Shown here piece after piece: positions 1-37,045 of a DNA stretch of 64,000 bases. Each line of letters opens with the position of its first letter. Position 1 is the first letter of the stretch. Under the pieces are notes generated by a model, which was given only the letters and a program-made list of their open reading frames with translations, did not search any database and was not told where the DNA came from. Made by a program: the position numbers and the translations under genes. Origin of the DNA: Sipunculus nudus (Eukaryota; Annelida; Sipuncula; Golfingiida; Sipunculidae); contig CM049307.1 in NCBI GenBank assembly GCA_026874595.1, forward strand, positions 96,816,330-96,880,329, read 5' to 3'.

Positions 1-2
1 AT

Positions 3-527
3 AAACGGCAACGTCCACACAAAAGTAGATCCAAAAGTTCTAGCCCCTACAGGGATAGAAGAGGTGATGGTAAAAGCAAGTCAGATACGACTAGTAAAGG
101 TAAAGAATCAAGATCAAGAGAAGAGACTGCAAGAAAAACTCGAAGCAGAAGTCCTTCACATGGAAGCATCAAGCATAAACCAAAGGATTCTACATCGATG
201 CCCAGTCATAGGGACTCGACATTATCTCGTAAAGATTGTAAATCACATAGGTCTAGAAGCCGCAATAGTCCTGGCAGGCATCCCAAACATCATCAGACAC
301 CTCCTCACACAAGTTCAGGTGGTCACAGGTCTGAGAGAAAGGACTCAACGCCATCTTTCCAAAAGAGTAGCAGCACAGCATTGGTTGATGTGACATCCCG
401 CAGAACGAAGGAAGATAGAACTAGGTGGGACAGATCAAGTAGAAAAAGATCGCTACAATCCGTTTATGATACCACGCCACCAAAAGGCAAGGAGAACCGG
501 AGGAAAAAGTCTGGTCCCAACATCTAG
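3..527 (+). CDS. C-terminal exon of an arginine/serine-rich (RS-domain) protein, 5' partial
   Basis: An open frame runs from the window edge to TAG at 525-527, giving 174 residues. It is dominated by R, S, K, H, D and E, with many RS/SR dipeptides (KSRSKSSS, SRSREE, TRSRSPS, RSRSRNS), followed by a basic tail ending in RRKKSGPNI. Such RS domains are typical of nuclear splicing and RNA-processing proteins and are phosphorylated by SR-protein kinases. No RRM, kinase, cyclin or zinc-finger domain is visible because the upstream exons lie outside the window, so the protein cannot be named. The composition contrasts with the AT-rich DNA downstream, which supports real coding. The start is missing and there is no clear splice acceptor at the edge, so the exon probably continues to the left. 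Shifted frames here (64-393 and 466-660) are shadows. Confidence 0.75.
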   Translation, partial: KRQRPHKSRSKSSSPYRDRRGDGKSKSDTTSKGKESRSREETARKTRSRSPSHGSIKHKPKDSTSMPSHRDSTLSRKDCKSHRSRSRNSPGRHPKHHQTPPHTSSGGHRSERKDSTPSFQKSSSTALVDVTSRRTKEDRTRWDRSSRKRSLQSVYDTTPPKGKENRRKKSGPNI

Positions 528-671
528 GAAGAGTTTTGTACAGAATAAATCCAAAATGGCTGATGTGGGTTTGCCTTTTGGTTATGCCAGAAGACATGTA
601 AATCAGTTGTTTATTCGAGGTGATAATGTTGTTCTTGTTACCATTCTTGATGATAGGTAGCATTTAATAAA
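528..671 (+). terminator. 3' UTR start and polyadenylation signal of the RS-domain gene
   Basis: Non-coding sequence follows the stop codon. A canonical AATAAA lies at 666-671, about 140 bases after the stop, and is the first plausible poly(A) signal. Longer 3' UTRs are possible because ATTAAA-type hexamers occur further on. Confidence 0.5.
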
Positions 672-2189
672 GAATGGTAGCTACTAAATGTCGTGTTTCT
701 TTACGGAACTTTGGGCTGCTCAGTGGTTGATAAAACTAACTAGTCTTTGTACAATCTTTATGTCACAGAAAACCATGCGTTGAACCTGCAGCTGTGTCAC
801 ATATCAACTGATGGTTTCCACTGAAAGATGTTCAGACAAGTTAAAAAAAAAATATAATTTAAACATAGTGACCAATATAAACTTTAAGTACGTGTATAGA
901 ATTTCAAGTTGCTTCTTAACTATTAATTTATGCATTTCATTTGTTTAATACTAATATCTATATGTATTACATGTACCGATAGGTATTATATTTCCTTTTT
1001 CCAAAACATGGTGACTACTAAGAAAATGTCTAACCTATATGGTTATTTATTATTAAAAGTATATGTTGAGCAAAGAGCATGCTCCTGCTGTCGTTTACCG
1101 CCAGATGTCTTCAAATTCCCGGGAGAATTTAGTGAGAAGTGCATGGATGGTATGTGGAGAGATAATTTCTGTTTTGTTTAAAATGAGCGTTGATTATTAA
1201 ACATTTTCTTTAAAAAAGTGGTTAATTTATATAATTCTGTGCGACTCCGAAATTGGAGATACTTCACTCACATGCTGCCCCCATGTACTGAAAAAGGTGT
1301 ACATTTTATATACTTTCAGAAAGTCATGCAATACACTTGATTGGAATGGTAATTTTCCTGCATGTATATTTGTGTATTAAAGTTATTTTGTTAACTGTAA
1401 CCATCGTTGTCATCTTATAACAAAATTTTCTTTGTCATAAAAGGGACATGTTGCGATATCTGACGTCCATTAAATAAAGGTTATCCCTTGAACCTAAAAT
1501 TAGACCAGAAAACACCGGTCCCACCGCACACTTTGTGGTCCCCACCAAAGTAATCCAAATGCATTCAACAATTACATCATCTAGTTCTATGTCATGACGA
1601 ACCAGTTTTTTGGTGGAGGTTTGGCAACTGATTGCCTTCAACTTTTGGACATATGAATCCGCCCCTACCGGTTACAAGATATTGGCAACAATGGTGTATG
1701 TACCATGTTCACAAACTCTCGTACATAAAAAGGCTTGTTATAAGTTATACATCCATCTCAGAGGTTTTATAAGAACCTTTTCAGGTAGTTTGATCCGAAG
1801 AACATGAACGATATTGGCAGTGATCCTTAATTGTGTATCTGATCGCAGGTGGAAAATGTGAAAAACACTTCCCATCAGGCCACTGTTGTCCTCGGCTAAC
1901 CTTTTCATGAATTTGCCGATGCCGGCGTAATTAGAAAAAAAAATGTTTTGCAGTTTCCCAAATGTTAAAATAACAGTTCAGTAGAAAGAGTGATTAAACG
2001 ATTATGTACACTGCATTCTTTGGTAAATATTTTTTTATGTTCAAAACTACTGAATTCTCCTTGTCCTCTCACTCTGCCAGTAAAGCAAGGTTCAAATGGC
2101 TTATAGCAATTGTTATCGCCTCACAACGAATTTGCTGGAGGGGATATAGAAACGCCTCTGATCATGCGTGTCCATCCTCCCGTCTGCCA
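672..2189. other. Intergenic or distal 3' UTR, no gene seen
   Basis: AT-rich DNA with short random open frames only (for example 930-1181 and 1610-1807). None has recognisable protein features, and no RNA gene or intact repeat was recognised. Confidence 0.5.
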
Positions 2190-2870
2190 AAACTGCTTGT
2201 GGGCACATTTTAAGCCAAATCATTTGACAAATACGTCGCGTAGGTCATCAATCCCGAGAGGAAGAACATCGATTTTGGGTCACAGGGTGACACAGGGTCT
2301 ACTTCTGGAAAAAGCTGTAGATGCATTTATAGCTAGTTTTTATCCGAAACCTTCATTCTTTCAAATATAGCTATCATACCCACTGAGGAAGAACCCTGTC
2401 GATTATGAGGTGAAAAGTCACTGGTACTGCCTGAAAAAGCTTGTGCACACATTTTAAGCCAAGGCTTTCATTCGAGATCGTGAATCTTTCAAATATAGTT
2501 CCCTCACCAACGGATGAAAAACCCAATCGACTTTTTGGTCATGGTCACAGGACCTTCTTTGTAAAAAAATTAGGACGCATTTTCAGGAAAAGTTTTCATC
2601 CATACCAAGTCTTTCACATATGACTCAACTACCAATAGAGGAAGAACGATGTCGATTTTGATGTCATGGGATCCAAAATCACAGAGCCTACTTCATAAAA
2701 AAAAAAAAACTTGGCACGCATTAGAAGCCAAAGTGTTCATCAAAAACCTTTCAATCTTTTACATATGGCTCAACTACTCAAGGAACCCAATCAATTTTTA
2801 TGTCAAGGTCACAGAAATGCCCAATTGATTTTTCAAATAGTTTATTACATCCATTCTAATTATGCTCCCC
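2190..2870 (-). repeat. Degenerate tandem repeat, inverted copy of the 12640-13500 family
   Basis: A phrase of the type CACATTTTAAGCCAA recurs near 2201, 2446, 2574 (diverged) and 2714 (diverged), so the unit is about 125-140 bp. Read on the minus strand, the units match the plus-strand units at 12640-13500: both contain TATGTGAAAGA, GGATGAAAA and GGCTTAAAATG blocks in the same order. It is therefore an inverted, more decayed copy of that array. Open frames inside it are repeat translations. Confidence 0.6.
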
Positions 2871-5504
2871 TGCTAGGGGATGCTCAGCTTTGTGTGGCCC
2901 ATGTTTAAACGTATTTTACATGTTTTATTGATTAAACTGATGAAAAAGGTAACAATATAGTCGTCAGTGTTTATTATGGGTTCACTTTGATCTTTAATCT
3001 GGGTCTTTAGAAACTAATATGTAGTCTGGAGACAATGGAACAACATTCACCCAATCATACCTGACTATCACACAATGAAATTACAGCACCATCAATGTCA
3101 AACTGTTTAATAAAATGATCTTTTGTACAAAGCTATTAGATGTATATACAACATGCCAGAAATTACACAGGATTTTACTGACATCAGACCTGTTAATCTG
3201 ACATTAAATTATAAACTGTCTGCACGTGTATGTGGACTGTATTTATTGTATTCTAATAACACGCCCTGCTGGTTTTACTTGTGATTTTTCCTTTTTCATG
3301 AATTACCCTAAACATTATGCAGGCAGAAGAAAACTAAAGTTGTCTGTCACTCATGCACCTACATGCATAAATGCAAGCATTACCAGCATTAATCTTATTC
3401 TTATTATTCATATGAGAAATAGATTTTAAATTATTTATATGGAACACTGATGGAACCAAATGGGACGATTCCAAAAAATGGTAGACTGATGATAATTATA
3501 ATAATAAATAAGATTACAATGTTCTCTGCCAAATTAATGATTACCGTTACCTAGGGTATAAAATCAAGTGAACATATATGTTTTAATAAACACATGAGGT
3601 TAACTACGATAAGAATAAATGAATGTTTTGCCAAGTAAGCCACCACTGTCCCATATCAAAATCCCTGATTAACGACCCTTTCTGCAGATCAGGGACTCCA
3701 TGTCATTGAAATGTGTTAACATTACTTCTTATGGTTATGGATAAATAAAAGAAGTACTGAAATTTACAGAATGTATGGTCTACTGAGGCAGTTGTTGGTC
3801 AGTGCATCTGATAACAATGGTTGAGAAGGGCAGTTACCATGATAAATATTCAGAACTTAAGAAGCTAAAATCACCTAGATGACCTTCACCCAAAAATAAA
3901 AATGAAGTGTCAGACCAGATACATTACCTAAAGCAAAGTGGATCCCAAGATTCCTATCACATACTTCATTGAATAGTTTTAGGTTTATTGGTAGTTTTCA
4001 CACTATCTTATGCAGCATGAATGTCTGTTGGTGGGATAACCATAAGTGGTACACCAATTAATCAATGATATATCAATGATAGATCATTTTCTTTCATAAT
4101 CAATTAAATTGGTTGCATTTGCATAATCAATCATAAATTATTATGTATGCACATGCAGAGAAGTCGTATCATCCCAAAAAAATATTTTACTCTTGTCAGA
4201 GATATAAGAAAGGTGGACACAAAGTAGTGAACAGCTTTAAAACTGAACTCTGTGGAGCAAACAAGTGTCAACAACACAGCAGGTGTCTGGACTTTTCAGT
4301 GTGTGATGTACAAGATGGACTGAATAACTGTCAATATTTTAGTTATAAATCTATACAGTAGATTTCATGGTATTATCGAAGGTACATAAAATAGTCAATT
4401 AATAATCGATCACCAGCTGTTTATTTCTTCCAATTATCAAACCTGATTTTAGAACCATTGCCTAACCAAAAATGACCGCTAATTCCCTACAGTATGAGAT
4501 TGTACTGAGGCGTGTAAAAGGCACTCAACCACATTTACATTACGGTAGCTGTATTACATCAGAACCAGTATTAGTTTACCTTGCTGTACAGACTTTTAAG
4601 TATACCATCAGCTCAACGCAGAAATTTATGACATCAGCAAGGCTGTTCAGTCATACCTGTCAGTAAAATATAATTTTCGGGGATTTGCTTCAGCCGATAA
4701 CAATAATGGATAGCATGGAATTTCTGATAGTCCTTTAATATCAATTTGTCTATGGATGGCAGAATAATTCTACTATACAACTTTATTCCTGCTAGATAAA
4801 ATCTTGGGATGGTTTCATGACTTTAATAGACCATTTTTTTTAAATTTAGTTTAAAAAATATCCCACCATAACATCTGATTTGAGGAGGAATGGACTAGTG
4901 TGGGGGAAAAACACTTTACATACGCACGTCAGTGGGCAAGGATGCTTGTCTACCTAAATTCTTAAATCATTGATTTAAGAAAATAGAATGTCCATAAAGT
5001 ATTTGAAAATTTACAATATTACCTAGGTCCTACAACAATTAGTAAAGAAAATACTTAATTCATTATGTCCTGAGTCTAGATTTGAGCTGGTTTAAAGATG
5101 AAAGAGGTCCCCAAGTATTTTCTCTCTATGCAGGGCATGCCACATTATGTGTATCATTAATCAGATAGATTTTATCAATTTTCCTGTGTATATTACATGT
5201 GTATCCCTGGCCACAGAATCAAGGCAATATCTAAGGTATAGAGGTTATACTCAGGTTATACAGATCACACATAGCAATGCTGGCTGTGTGAAATACAATT
5301 GTTCAGTTACATAAGTGTTGAAGTCACATTAAGTATATCCGAGCGTAGATTATACATGATAAAACCATATACTTAAAAAAGTCATGCATCTTTCCCCATG
5401 CAATCACCAATAGTGGAACTGCAGTACACAGGAATACATAATCCACTGTTTGGAGCCATTTGCAGTGAAATCACAAAAACTGTGTTATAAATAACTGTTT
5501 ACTA
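2871..5504. other. Intergenic DNA, no gene seen
   Basis: AT-rich sequence with no frame of coding character, no RNA gene and no clear repeat boundaries. The open frames at 4143-4361 and 4472-4666 have neither recognisable motifs nor splice context. Confidence 0.45.
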
Positions 5505-5665
5505 AATCATTCAGCAAGGCTGCCCCAATGACATCACTTCCTATCAATGGATTCATTCAGCCAATCAGCAAAGGCTACACCTATGACATCACTCTCTGTC
5601 TACACAGATATTAAGCCAACCAGCACAGACTACTCTTATGACATCACTTCCTGTCATCAATGATC
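5505..5665 (+). repeat. Three-copy degenerate tandem repeat with TGACATCA cores
   Basis: Three units of about 58 bp each contain ATGACATCACT followed by CTRTC and an A/T-rich spacer with AGCCAATCAGC or AGCCAACCAGC. Weaker copies continue at about 6060-6230 (ATGACATCACTTCTTGTCC, ATGACATAACTTTCTG). TGACATCA resembles a CRE/AP-1-like half-palindrome; that is sequence resemblance only. Confidence 0.55.
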
Positions 5666-6433
5666 TATTTCATCTCATATAATAGTTACCCAGGCACTGA
5701 ACAGCAAATGTAGCTGCCTGTATATGCTAGACTGTTCTGTGCTAATAAGAGAAACATTTTAAATCTGTGTATGCTAATAATTGCTAACTAAACCTATTGA
5801 CTGCATGTGACAAGTTACAATGAGCCAGCCAACAGTGTATATACTTCCACATACTAGAAATACTAAAACCCAGTTTTGTATTTAGTAATACTTTATCACA
5901 GAACCTTCATTATGACTACTCAGTACACTATTTTGATGTTGATGTGATGCCATACCATATAATTATAACTGAATACTTTATACAACTCAGAAATGGCCTT
6001 CATACTAGAGGATCATCTACCCATAAAGAAGAAGCAGTCGACCATTGACAGAACTAGTAACCATTATGACATCACTTCTTGTCCATGTTTCAGCCATTAC
6101 AATCCAAACTTCCATATAACCACTTCCTTTCCATGTTTTAGCCAATTACAGTACATACTGGTTCTACCTTACAACATTATTTCCTGCTGGTTGAAAGTCT
6201 ATCATACAGACCATGATGACATAACTTTCTGTTCAGGTCCTGTATATTCTAAGTAATCCCTGTTACACAAGTTACTGTCTCTAAGACAACAATAATAATA
6301 TAAACAAATATAATCCATAAAATCATTGTTTTTTTTTACTGTCAGAAATAAAGGAAGGTATTAACAGTGGTCTTAATATTTATGGAAAGGAAACACTTGG
6401 CAGGTATAAAATATGAAGTAAACTAGATATTTC

Positions 6434-8694
6434 TTGGCACCGCAGGTGCCATAGTATCCCCAGACAATTAATCCCCCCCCCCCCTTTAAGAATACGCCCC
6501 CCCATCTTCAGCAACAATTAATATCAGACCACACTCATAGAAAAGGTCATTCTCAAAGAAAAAGGTCATGATCCAAATTTCAATATACATCATCCCCTAA
6601 CCCATGTCTATGTATATGCAAGAAATCTGTCCATTAGTTTTTTACTTATAATGCTCACAATACTGTTGAGTGGCAATGATGGGGTATTAAACGGCACCAA
6701 AACAAGTAAAAGAATAACAGGTGGCACCACCTGTTTCCCGTACATGACAACACTATCCAAGATCTTCGTTCAAGTTGATTTTTGGACCAATCAATGCATC
6801 CCTTATTGAGAAATTAATGATTTTGTGTGATTTTCACCATATATGGCAATATTCAAGGTCAAGGCCACTCATTGGAAAGGTCATGACCCCTATTCAAATA
6901 AACATTATCCTATAACCCATATCCATGTATATGCATAATATGAAAGAAATCTGTCCATTAGTTTTTGACTTATAATGCTCACAGTACTGATAAATGGCAA
7001 TGATGGGGTATTAAACGGCACAGAACAAGTAAAAGAATAACAGGTGGCACCACCTGTTTCCGGTACATGACAATACTTTCCAAGATCTTCGAACATGTTG
7101 ATTTTTGGACCAATGCATGCATCCCTTATTGAGATATTAATGATTTTGTGTAATTTTCACCATATATGGCAATTTTTCAAGGTCAAGGCCACTCTAATAG
7201 GAAAGGTCATGACCCCAATTTATATATACATCATCCCATAACCCATGTCTATGTATATGCATAATATGAAAGAAATCTGTCCATTAGTTTTTGACTTATA
7301 ATGCTCACAGGTTATAAATGTACTGTTAAGTGGCAATGATGGGGTATTAAACGGCACGAAAAAAAGTAAAAGAATAACAGGTGGCGCCACCAGTTTCCAG
7401 TACATGACATAACTATCCAAGATCTTCGGTCAAGTTGATTTTTGGACCAATGCATGCATCCCTTATTGAAAAATTAATGATTTTATGTGATTTTCACCAT
7501 ATATGGCAATATTCAAGGTCAAGGCCACTCATTGGAAAGGTCATGACCCCTATTCAAATAAACATTATCCTATAACCCATATCCATGTATATGCATGATA
7601 TGAAAGAAATTTGTCCATTAGTTTTTGACTTAAATTGCTCACAGTACTGATAAATGGCAATGATGGGGTATTAAACGGCACAAAACAAGTAAAAGAATAA
7701 CAGGTGGTGCCACCTGTTTCCGGTACATGACAATACTTTCCAAGATCTTCGAACATGTTGATTTTTGGACCAATGCATGCATCCCTTATTGAGATATAAA
7801 TGATTTTGTGTAATTTTCACCATATATGGCAATATTTAAGGTCAAGGCCACTCTAATAGGAAAGGTCATGACCCCAATTTATATATACATCATCCCATAA
7901 CCCATGTCTATGTATATGCATAATATGAAAGAAATCTGTCCATTAGTTTTTGACTTATAATGCTCACAGGTTATAAATGTACTGTAAAGTGGCAATGATG
8001 GGGTATTAAACGGCACGAAAACAAAAGAATAACAGGTGGCGCCACCTGTTTCCGGTACATGACATTACTATCCAAGATCTTCGGTCAAGTTGATTTTTGG
8101 ACCAATGCATGCATCCCTTATTGAGAAATTAATGATTTTGTGTGATTTTCACCATATATGGCAATATTCAAGGTCAAGGCCACTCTCATAGGAAAGGTCA
8201 TGACCCCAATTTAAATAAACATCATCCCATAACCCATATCTATGTATCTGCATAATATGAAAGAAATCTGTCCATTAGTTTTTGACTTATAATGCTCACA
8301 GTACTGTCAAGTAGCAATTTTGGGGATATTAAACGGCATGAAAACAAGTAAAGAATAATAGGTGGCGCCACCAGTTTCTGGAACATGACAACCCTATCCA
8401 TGATCTTCGATCAACTTGATTTTGGGATCAATCCATGCAAGTTTTCTTGAGATATTTAAGAATTTGTGTGATTTTCCCCAAAATTGAACCTATTCAAGGT
8501 CAAGGTCACTCTCCTAGTTGAGGTCATGACCTCATTTTAAATAGGCCTCGTCCTCTCACCCATATCTATACATATACCAAGTTTGGTAAAGATCCGTGAA
8601 ATATTTTTTGAGTTATTGTGTCCAAAAGAAATCTCTGCGGCGGCGGCGCGACCGTGCCTAAACCATAGTATCTCCAGACTATGTCTGGGGATAC
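6434..8694 (+). mobile_element. Helentron/HINE-like non-autonomous element A with tandem core
   Basis: The left end has a hairpin TGGCACC-GCA-GGTGCCA (6435-6451), immediately followed by GTATCCCCAGAC (6454-6465). The right end is a hairpin: GTATCTCCAGAC (8668-8679), loop TAT, GTCTGGGGATAC (8683-8694). The second arm is the perfect reverse complement of the left-end motif. Between them lie six tandem units of about 330 bp. Subterminal inverted repeats, a tandem core and a 3' hairpin are the layout known for Helentron-derived HINE/DINE-1-like elements. No replicase or helicase frame is present, so it is non-autonomous. The class assignment is inference from structure. Confidence 0.65.
6721..8375 (+). 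repeat. Tandem core of element A, six units of 323-337 bp
   Basis: The GTGGCRCCAC or GTGGYGCCAC palindrome recurs at 6721, 7044, 7381, 7704, 8036 and 8362. Alternate units are more alike (6721 with 7381; 7044 with 7704), so the array looks like a dimeric higher-order repeat of about 660 bp. Each unit also carries GGTCAAGGCCACTC, GGTCATGACC and TGGCAATGATGGGGTATTAA blocks. The repeated minus-strand frames at 6905-7096, 7220-7420 and 7565-7756 are translations of this unit and not genes. Confidence 0.85.
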
Positions 8695-9688
8695 AATTAC
8701 ACATTCAGAAGCCAAGATTACAATCAACCATTGCAGCTTATGCTCAATATCTTACCATTCACATTTCATTCACATTCAAATAAAAAGAGACTTCTAGGTT
8801 TTTAAATGTATGCAAGTGTCTTCTACACATAGCTTACAGATTAATGAGATCTCCTGAACAGAGATTCTGATATAATGTATGGCTGAGAGGAATATAAGCT
8901 ATTTACCAAGAAACCTACACCTGTGACACAAGTACTAGTAATTGAAGTTGTTCCATCCCTGTGTGTATATTTCAGTATCCATTAATTTTTTACAAATTTC
9001 AAAAGTTTGAACAGGCTTGGTCTCCTAGAGAGGAGCAATATTTATTCATATACTATAGCAAGAGCAACTGTTCATATTATAAACATAAATTTACATGAAA
9101 TAAACCCACCATCAATGCACCTTCACTTAAGGCTGACATGGCAGTGAATTATACAATGGAGACAAAGTGGTGATTAAATAATAATATATTATATTACTTT
9201 TACTATACATGGTGGTTAATACATAAATAACTTATTGATCCCTAGTAGGTGAGCACTTCCCTGTGAAATCACTAATTCTTATGTATAAAAGGTGCTATGT
9301 AAAAAAGTGTGTTGTCATGCAACACATTGACTGTTTTTTAGCAACATAATCCTGTTGCATAGCAACACTGCAGCCTGGTTTTATTGTACCAATCCTGGTG
9401 CTCACTTTTAAGTTGCTGGTACCACTTTCATCTGGTCATTCAAACACCACTGCAAACAGACTTCTATAATAACCTAAAAATAACTGATTATAAATCACCT
9501 CATTTTATCCCCTGTAAATATTGGCCAAGTCTTGAATGCAGGAGAAATCCTAGGCTTTGAATAAATATACCTATTTGCAAATAAAATAAAATAATAATAA
9601 TAATGTACAAACTGAATGATTTAATGCAATTATTTGTCTGGTTTACCTCATTTACTAACTTATTACTGTTACCATGGTGAACAATCAT

Positions 9689-9691
<3 letters not shown>
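8695..9691. other. Intergenic DNA, no gene seen
   Basis: AT-rich. Around 9310-9370 three near-palindromic phrases based on GTTGYATRGCAAC occur close together (GTTGTCATGCAAC, GTTGCATAGCAAC), resembling RFX X-box-like half sites. Nothing else is supported. Confidence 0.35.

Positions 9692-9742
<51 letters not shown>
9692..9742. repeat. (GT)n microsatellite
   Basis: About 25 uninterrupted GT dinucleotides. The apparent minus-strand protein starting with Met-His-Thr repeats (9500-9745) is a translation of this microsatellite. Confidence 0.97.
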
Positions 9743-9743
<1 letters not shown>

Positions 9744-10226
9744 ATAGTCCTTGTAAATGCAGGTCACTGTCTAGCCACTGTTGAGGGCGGGAAGTTTTCA
9801 AGTCTGATTTAGTGAATGTTCCAATTAATTAAAATAAAAATAACAGCATACTACATTATGCATTCACTTTAACCAATCAAAGAGGAAATCTCCACTTGGT
9901 TAAAACAGGTAAAATATCAATGACTGAGAAAATCACAGTTACAATATAACACCGGTAAATAAATCTTGTGGCTCTTCATGGCTACAGATCTGACACAGGG
10001 TCCTGAAGAGTGGCTGAAGGCAGCGTCTCAGACAACCATTTGTTCAACATGTAATAAAGTATATGTACTTGGTGTCCTGTGTGATACTAAAAGTATGTAA
10101 GCTGACTGACCTACTCAAGTGAATCAGACCTGACATTCCATAACATTTATTTGAGAGGTATCCTCAGAACACTTAGTCATCTGTGAGCAGATGAACCATA
10201 AACACATGTCAGTTCCATTATCTGTA

Positions 10227-10320
10227 TCATGCATTATTCATGAAGCAAATTGCCCTATCATCTGAGTCATGCATTATTCAGGAGGCAAACTGACCAATAG
10301 CCTGACTCATGCATTATTCA
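10227..10320 (+). repeat. Three-copy 40-bp tandem repeat (TCATGCATTATTCA)
   Basis: TCATGCATTATTCA begins at 10227, 10267 and 10307, exactly 40 bases apart. The first two copies are followed by GAAGCAAAT or GAGGCAAAC. It lies downstream of the Miro stop codon on the minus strand, possibly in the 3' UTR or just beyond it. Confidence 0.8.
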
Positions 10321-10822
10321 ATCAACAAGCTCCCCTTCACATTTTTAGGGTTCATACCTTACAATCCTATATCCTGCCCATAAACATAATTGCAGTAATT
10401 TAAGGGGCATGCTGAACAATTTAAATAGTTCAGAATTATTGAATAATTTAACAACACAAGCACCCCTGGCTTTGCTCTGCTATCTTGGTCATTAGGTGAA
10501 ACATTCAAACCAATGTAATCACTAATTACTATGCCAAACCCGTGAAGCATTTTTGATGTTGCGTATCATGCAATGTTCAAACAAATCTCTCATCTTTTTC
10601 CTCCCTTCTCAAGCACAGCAATTTACCTAACACACCCCGAATGTGGCGGTTTATACTTTTTTTACCATTATGCCACACTGTGCTGCCCATGCTATAATAC
10701 ATGATACAAATTATGGACCCTGTATTTTCACTGAGGTCTTCTTCCAATGTCTGCCCTTGCATTTAATTACACAGTGGCTCACAGTAGTTTACATCATAAT
10801 TATCTAACCGTTATCTGTGGGG

Positions 10823-36475
<25,653 letters not shown>

Positions 36476-36479
36476 GGTG

Positions 36480-37045
36480 CATTCCTATGGCAACTGAAGC
36501 TCTAGATGATCACCACGTGTGGAGATGCAGATGTAACTAAACCAGCATCAACAAAATGTAGAGTTAAAGAATGTCTCAAAGTTTACTGAGGGCAAGCCTA
36601 CCCCACCATAATGTCAAAAGAAACCGGGTTGTACTCATTCATACGATTGCGCCAGATTTGAACCTGGATGTCGACCGTCTGCTGAGCTTCAAAGTCACGT
36701 GGTATATCACGACGGCTGAGATCACCACTTGACCCCTTTCACACAGGATTAGAATCTCCTGGGCCTTTTCTTCTTCCACCCTGAGTTACGTAAGGCAGTT
36801 ACTTGTAATCACATTAACCTCCCGGAAAAGACCAGCGTTTTGACATGTGAAGGTCCACAGGACGAACACCGGAAACGGTTTACCGGCGTCACTGCGCACG
36901 CGCTTAATACTCTCAACCAATCACCACTAGGCTTTCATATTTATGTTTTTCCCCAATTATCGCTCAACGTGTTAGCGTCCCTAGCACCCACACATCATTA
37001 TTTCAGATTTCTTGGCAAAATAAGCTGTTAAGCTTCATTGTGGAC
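36480..37045. promoter_or_regulatory. Candidate divergent promoter of Miro and the WD40 gene
   Basis: This GC-richer stretch directly upstream of the Miro ATG has CACGTG E-boxes at 36514-36519 and 36696-36701, an ETS-type ACCGGAAA at about 36868, an NRF1-like TGCGCACGCGC at 36893-36903 and CCAAT at 36917-36921. No TATA box is placed convincingly. GACAAG followed by GTAGGT at about 37044 could be the end of a 5' UTR exon of the plus-strand gene. NRF1 and ETS sites are typical of TATA-less divergent housekeeping promoters; use here is inference. Confidence 0.45.

Noticed and set aside
6905-7756. Repeated minus-strand frames beginning MFEDLGKYCHVPETGG
   Set aside because: Translations of the family A tandem unit, interrupted in other units.
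9500-9745. Minus-strand frame with Met-His-Thr repeats
   Set aside because: Translation of a (GT)n microsatellite.
36655-36722. Possible tRNA gene on the minus strand (GGTTCAAATCTGG B-box-like, CCAG/CTGG stem)
   Set aside because: No matching acceptor or anticodon stem could be folded; at best a tRNA-like relic, or chance in the promoter region.
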